Shown here: piece by piece, positions 17,986-20,082 of the stretch
Numbering within the stretch: position 1 is the first letter of the stretch
Layout of the letters: the number at the start of each line of letters is the position of its first letter
NCBI GenBank assembly: GCA_021441665.1
Contig: JAGYYN010031204.1
Location: forward strand, 1 to 20,082
DNA length: 20,082 bases
Reading direction: 5' to 3'
DNA from: Euplotes cf. woodruffi 2 WChen-2021
Lineage: Eukaryota; Ciliophora; Spirotrichea; Euplotida; Euplotidae
Made by a program: the position numbers and the translations under genes
Notes under the pieces: generated by a model
Databases searched by the model: none
Told to the model about the DNA's origin: nothing
Seen by the model: only the letters and a program-made list of their open reading frames with translations

Positions 17986-19913
17986 ATGGAGGGCGATAGA
18001 ATAAGGATCTTTGAAAATTTTGGGCTTATATCAATTACGATGCCTTATTATGGCTACACACATAAAATGTTTGCACTTCTGTCAAGCTTATCAATTGACT
18101 CACGAAACAAACTTGATCAGTACTACCAAGAGTTTGTTACTATAATGGAGAAATATTTAATGGTGATGCAAAACTCAAATAATAAAAAGCTATTTCTACC
18201 AAGCGATTTATTTGTATTTGATGTTTCACTTGCTGATGATAAAAATACTGAAATCTTTATTGAGTTTTTTTAAAACACTAAACGACTCCAAAGACTGCTA
18301 TTTTAGAAGTCATTATATGCACGAAAGACTGAGATTTGCTCATGATCGGATTCTCATCAATAGTGATTGAGTCAAACTGATATTTCCTTATGTTGATATG
18401 ATGAAGTCAGTTCAAGTGTTAGATAAAATAGGTAAAATTGATTTTAATAAATTTTACTTTATCTTAAACATCAATTAATTTTAATTATTAAAAAATAAAA
18501 TTGATGCTTGAAAAACAAAATATTAGAATAAAAATAATTGTTTATTATAGATATCATAATAGGTAATCGATTTAAAGCTCGAAATTGCCATTACTGCATT
18601 CCACATTTCATCAATAATGACCTTGACAGTCCTGATACTGTTTTTGAACCGTTTAAAAGAATCTATTCGAGCTTTAACTGAGACGAGTGCCTTTCTCGCA
18701 ACTTTAAGTTATTTCAGCAAGCTGTTCAAGCTTCAGTGACACTAGAAAACTGCAGTTTTGGAGTACATTTATTTTAATAACATGTTACTGGGACAAAACG
18801 ACCTTTTATCGGAGGTCAAGATTAAAAATGTAAAGTTTCAGTGTGGAAGCTCTTTGCAACTCACCGATGTAATAATCGAAACACTTAACCAAATGAATCT
18901 AACCACACTTAGCATCGAGTACGATCTTCTCGACTCCTACGGAGAGATACAGACTTTAGATCATCACGGATATTTTGTTGCTCTTCGAGGATTAAAATGC
19001 TGTAGTCTGAGCATTTCAAAGCACGAGCAAGATTTGAGTTTGAAGTACTGCGATCTTACTTTTATAAACACGCCAGTTAAAATAGTAAATCCAGAGACTC
19101 AAGAATCGCTATTTTTGAGTTGATCTAAAATAACCTGAACTATCGATATCACGAAGTAACGGGATTAGCTACTGATGAACGCAGATTGACCCAGAACAAG
19201 CTAACTCTGTGCTTTTAATGATCAACACAACCACAAAAATCAGCTTTTGAAACTATACGCGAATCACTGAACAAAGTGAGCTCAATAAGCTTATCGAGCA
19301 GTTTCCTCCGTCGGACTAACAAACTCAAAACTGGGAAATATGCCTACCGATGAGTTGCTGAGCTTCTTCGCTCATGAACTTAGCAACGATGGATGTTGAC
19401 TGGCTAAAGGCGGACATCAAGCTGATCAAACACATTTTTTCAGTCAAACAAGCCGACTTATGCATCAACCTCATTTCCCAAATTTGTTTGGTCAGAGAGC
19501 TGTTTCCAGACGACTACTCAAAAATCAATTTTTGAGTCAAAAATTTTAAGTCGATGGACTTTTCAAAAGAACTTTGAACAATCGACTTGTGACAGCCAGA
19601 CTGGACAAGAGTCAGGATGAAGTGAATCGTGCTCAAGTCGATGGTCCATTCAAAGGCCTTCCAAGTGGTCTGAAGGCTGCTGGCAGAATCAAAGACTCAG
19701 GTTTGAATAGAATCCGTTTGCATTTCAGTAGCAAAGTTGTCCGACTGACTACATCTGCTTTCCTTGTGCGCGTACTGTACGAATATTAAGAACATCAATC
19801 TGAAGTACAACCAGTCGGACTTAAAGCACGACAAGAAAGCTATTTTACAGGCTAAGGGGGCATTTTGAAGAAGGGCCGGAATTATTAATACTTTATTGAT
19901 CTCTAAACGGTAG
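17986..19913 (+). CDS. Family copy 6, with three +1 frameshifts, one intron and one in-frame TAA
   Basis: ATG 17986 opens 95 codons (IRIFENF, MPYYGYTHKMFALLSSLS, KLFLPSDLFVFDV) to TAA 18271. A +1 shift continues with CYFRSHYMH to a 119-nt intron (18432-18550), then IPHFINNDL and on to TAA 18775. A second +1 shift opens 127 codons, ending in ITCTIDITK at TAA 19157. A third +1 shift at the domain boundary continues with ITEQSELNKLIEQFP to an in-frame TAA at 19317-19319. After it the same frame runs 197 codons with over ten TGA=Cys codons to TAG 19911-19913, including SDCLHLLSLCAYCTNIKNINLKY. The total is about 600 residues, like the other copies. The 19317 TAA faces an ordinary residue in copy 1 with no length change, so it cannot be a simple +1 or +2 shift. 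It may be read through, bridged otherwise, or a real lesion. Confidence 0.83.
18268..18274 (+). other. +1 frameshift site TTT-TAA-A (copy 6, domain 1)
   Basis: Codons read TTT TTT TAA A. Skipping one T continues as AAA ACA CTA. The residues IEFF-KTLNDSKDCYF then align gap-free with IEFLVHLDQQSGYYF of copy 3, so the shift is +1 exactly at the stop. Confidence 0.85.
18432..18550 (+). other. Intron of copy 6 (119 nt)
   Basis: GTAAAA...TTATAG. The exon ends in G and the next starts AT, giving GAT and the peptide LDKI-D-IIIGNR. The junction lies in the same part of domain 1 as the +1 shift of copy 2 and the +2 shift of copy 5. Confidence 0.82.
18772..18778 (+). other. +1 frameshift site TTT-TAA-T (copy 6, mid domain 1)
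   Basis: Codons read TTA TTT TAA T. A +1 shift continues as AAT AAC ATG and opens 127 codons. The same TTT-TAA pair occurs 500 bp upstream in this gene. Confidence 0.8.
19154..19160 (+). other. +1 frameshift site AAG-TAA-C (copy 6, domain boundary)
   Basis: Codons read ACG AAG TAA C. A +1 shift continues as AAC GGG ATT and reaches ITEQSEL of domain 2. It sits at the same place as the boundary sites of copies 1, 2 and 3. A 29-nt GTAACG...CGCAG intron is possible on paper but gives the wrong frame. Confidence 0.82.
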
Positions 19914-20082
19914 ACAGAGCATGAATTCGGTGATTAACTATTTTAACTTTAGTTAGTAACAAATCAATTGGAGATTTTACTTAAATGGCTTTAATATACA
20001 TCTATCAAAAAAGTGAATCTAAACGATGCTGGTTAACAATAACCAATTTCTTCGAATAAACCTAACAAATTCATTTTTGATT
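19914..20082. other. 3' flank of copy 6, no gene seen
   Basis: AT-rich sequence to the end of the window with no sustained frame and no telomeric repeat. Confidence 0.5.

Noticed and set aside
652-19913. Reading all frame breaks as pseudogene decay
   Set aside because: Breaks fall exactly at TAA/TAG with a one- or two-base skip, total lengths stay constant, and frames stay open over hundreds of codons. Only 8205-8260 and 19317 may be true lesions.
1-20082. CRISPR arrays, rRNA, Tec-type transposons, retroelements or virus-like elements
   Set aside because: No spaced direct repeats, rRNA cores, transposase or reverse transcriptase motifs were seen.

Overview
Organism and code. The window reads as a Euplotes ciliate. 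Long coding frames run through in-frame TGA, and paralogous copies put TGA where a sister copy has TGT or TGC (11033-11035 versus 19746-19748, and 11054-11056 versus 19767-19769). UGA therefore means cysteine, and TAA/TAG are the stops. Many frames also break exactly at a TAA or TAG and resume in the +1 frame (once in +2) after skipping one or two bases of that stop. This is the obligatory ribosomal frameshifting known from Euplotes. Introns are AT-rich, mostly GTAA...TAG, and 27 to about 200 nt long. Seven long genes on one 20 kb piece, with no telomeric CCCCAAAA repeat, fits germline (micronuclear) DNA better than the near single-gene nanochromosomes of the macronucleus. That is inference.

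Layout. Six diverged copies of one gene family of about 600-640 residues fill most of the window: copy 1 (652-2566, minus), copy 2 (4776-6695, minus), copy 3 (6762-8578, plus), copy 4 (8657-11200, plus), copy 5 (15332-16884, minus, short at its 3' end) and copy 6 (17986-19913, plus). A possible C-terminal fragment lies at 13874-14361. Between copies 1 and 2 sits an unrelated complete gene, a membrane-anchored wax-ester-synthase/diacylglycerol-acyltransferase-like enzyme (2697-4112). A degenerate tRNA-like gene (11937-12007, minus) and a GC-richer island of unsettled coding (about 12641-13255) occupy the middle. The rest is very AT-rich spacer.

The family. Domain 1 (about 350-390 residues) begins with a motif like NF-x(6)-MPYY-x(2)-T-x(2)-AFLLLSxLS-x(2)-TRxKLDEFYQEF, faintly like an F-box helix bundle. 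It continues with FLPSDLF and GYYFxxHYMH blocks and leucine-rich stretches. Domain 2 (about 210-280 residues) begins near an ITExxEL motif and ends in a CLxLLxLCxxCxxIKxIxLKY segment. I do not recognise the family. Four of six copies need a +1 shift at the domain 1/domain 2 boundary. A second spot, near residue 170-190, is uninterrupted in copies 1 and 3, a +1 shift in copy 2, a +2 shift in copy 5, an intron in copy 6, and an unresolved (probably intronic) stretch in copy 4. Copy 4 has several introns and needs no frameshift that I can see. These recurrent interruptions at equivalent places are the most interesting content of the window.
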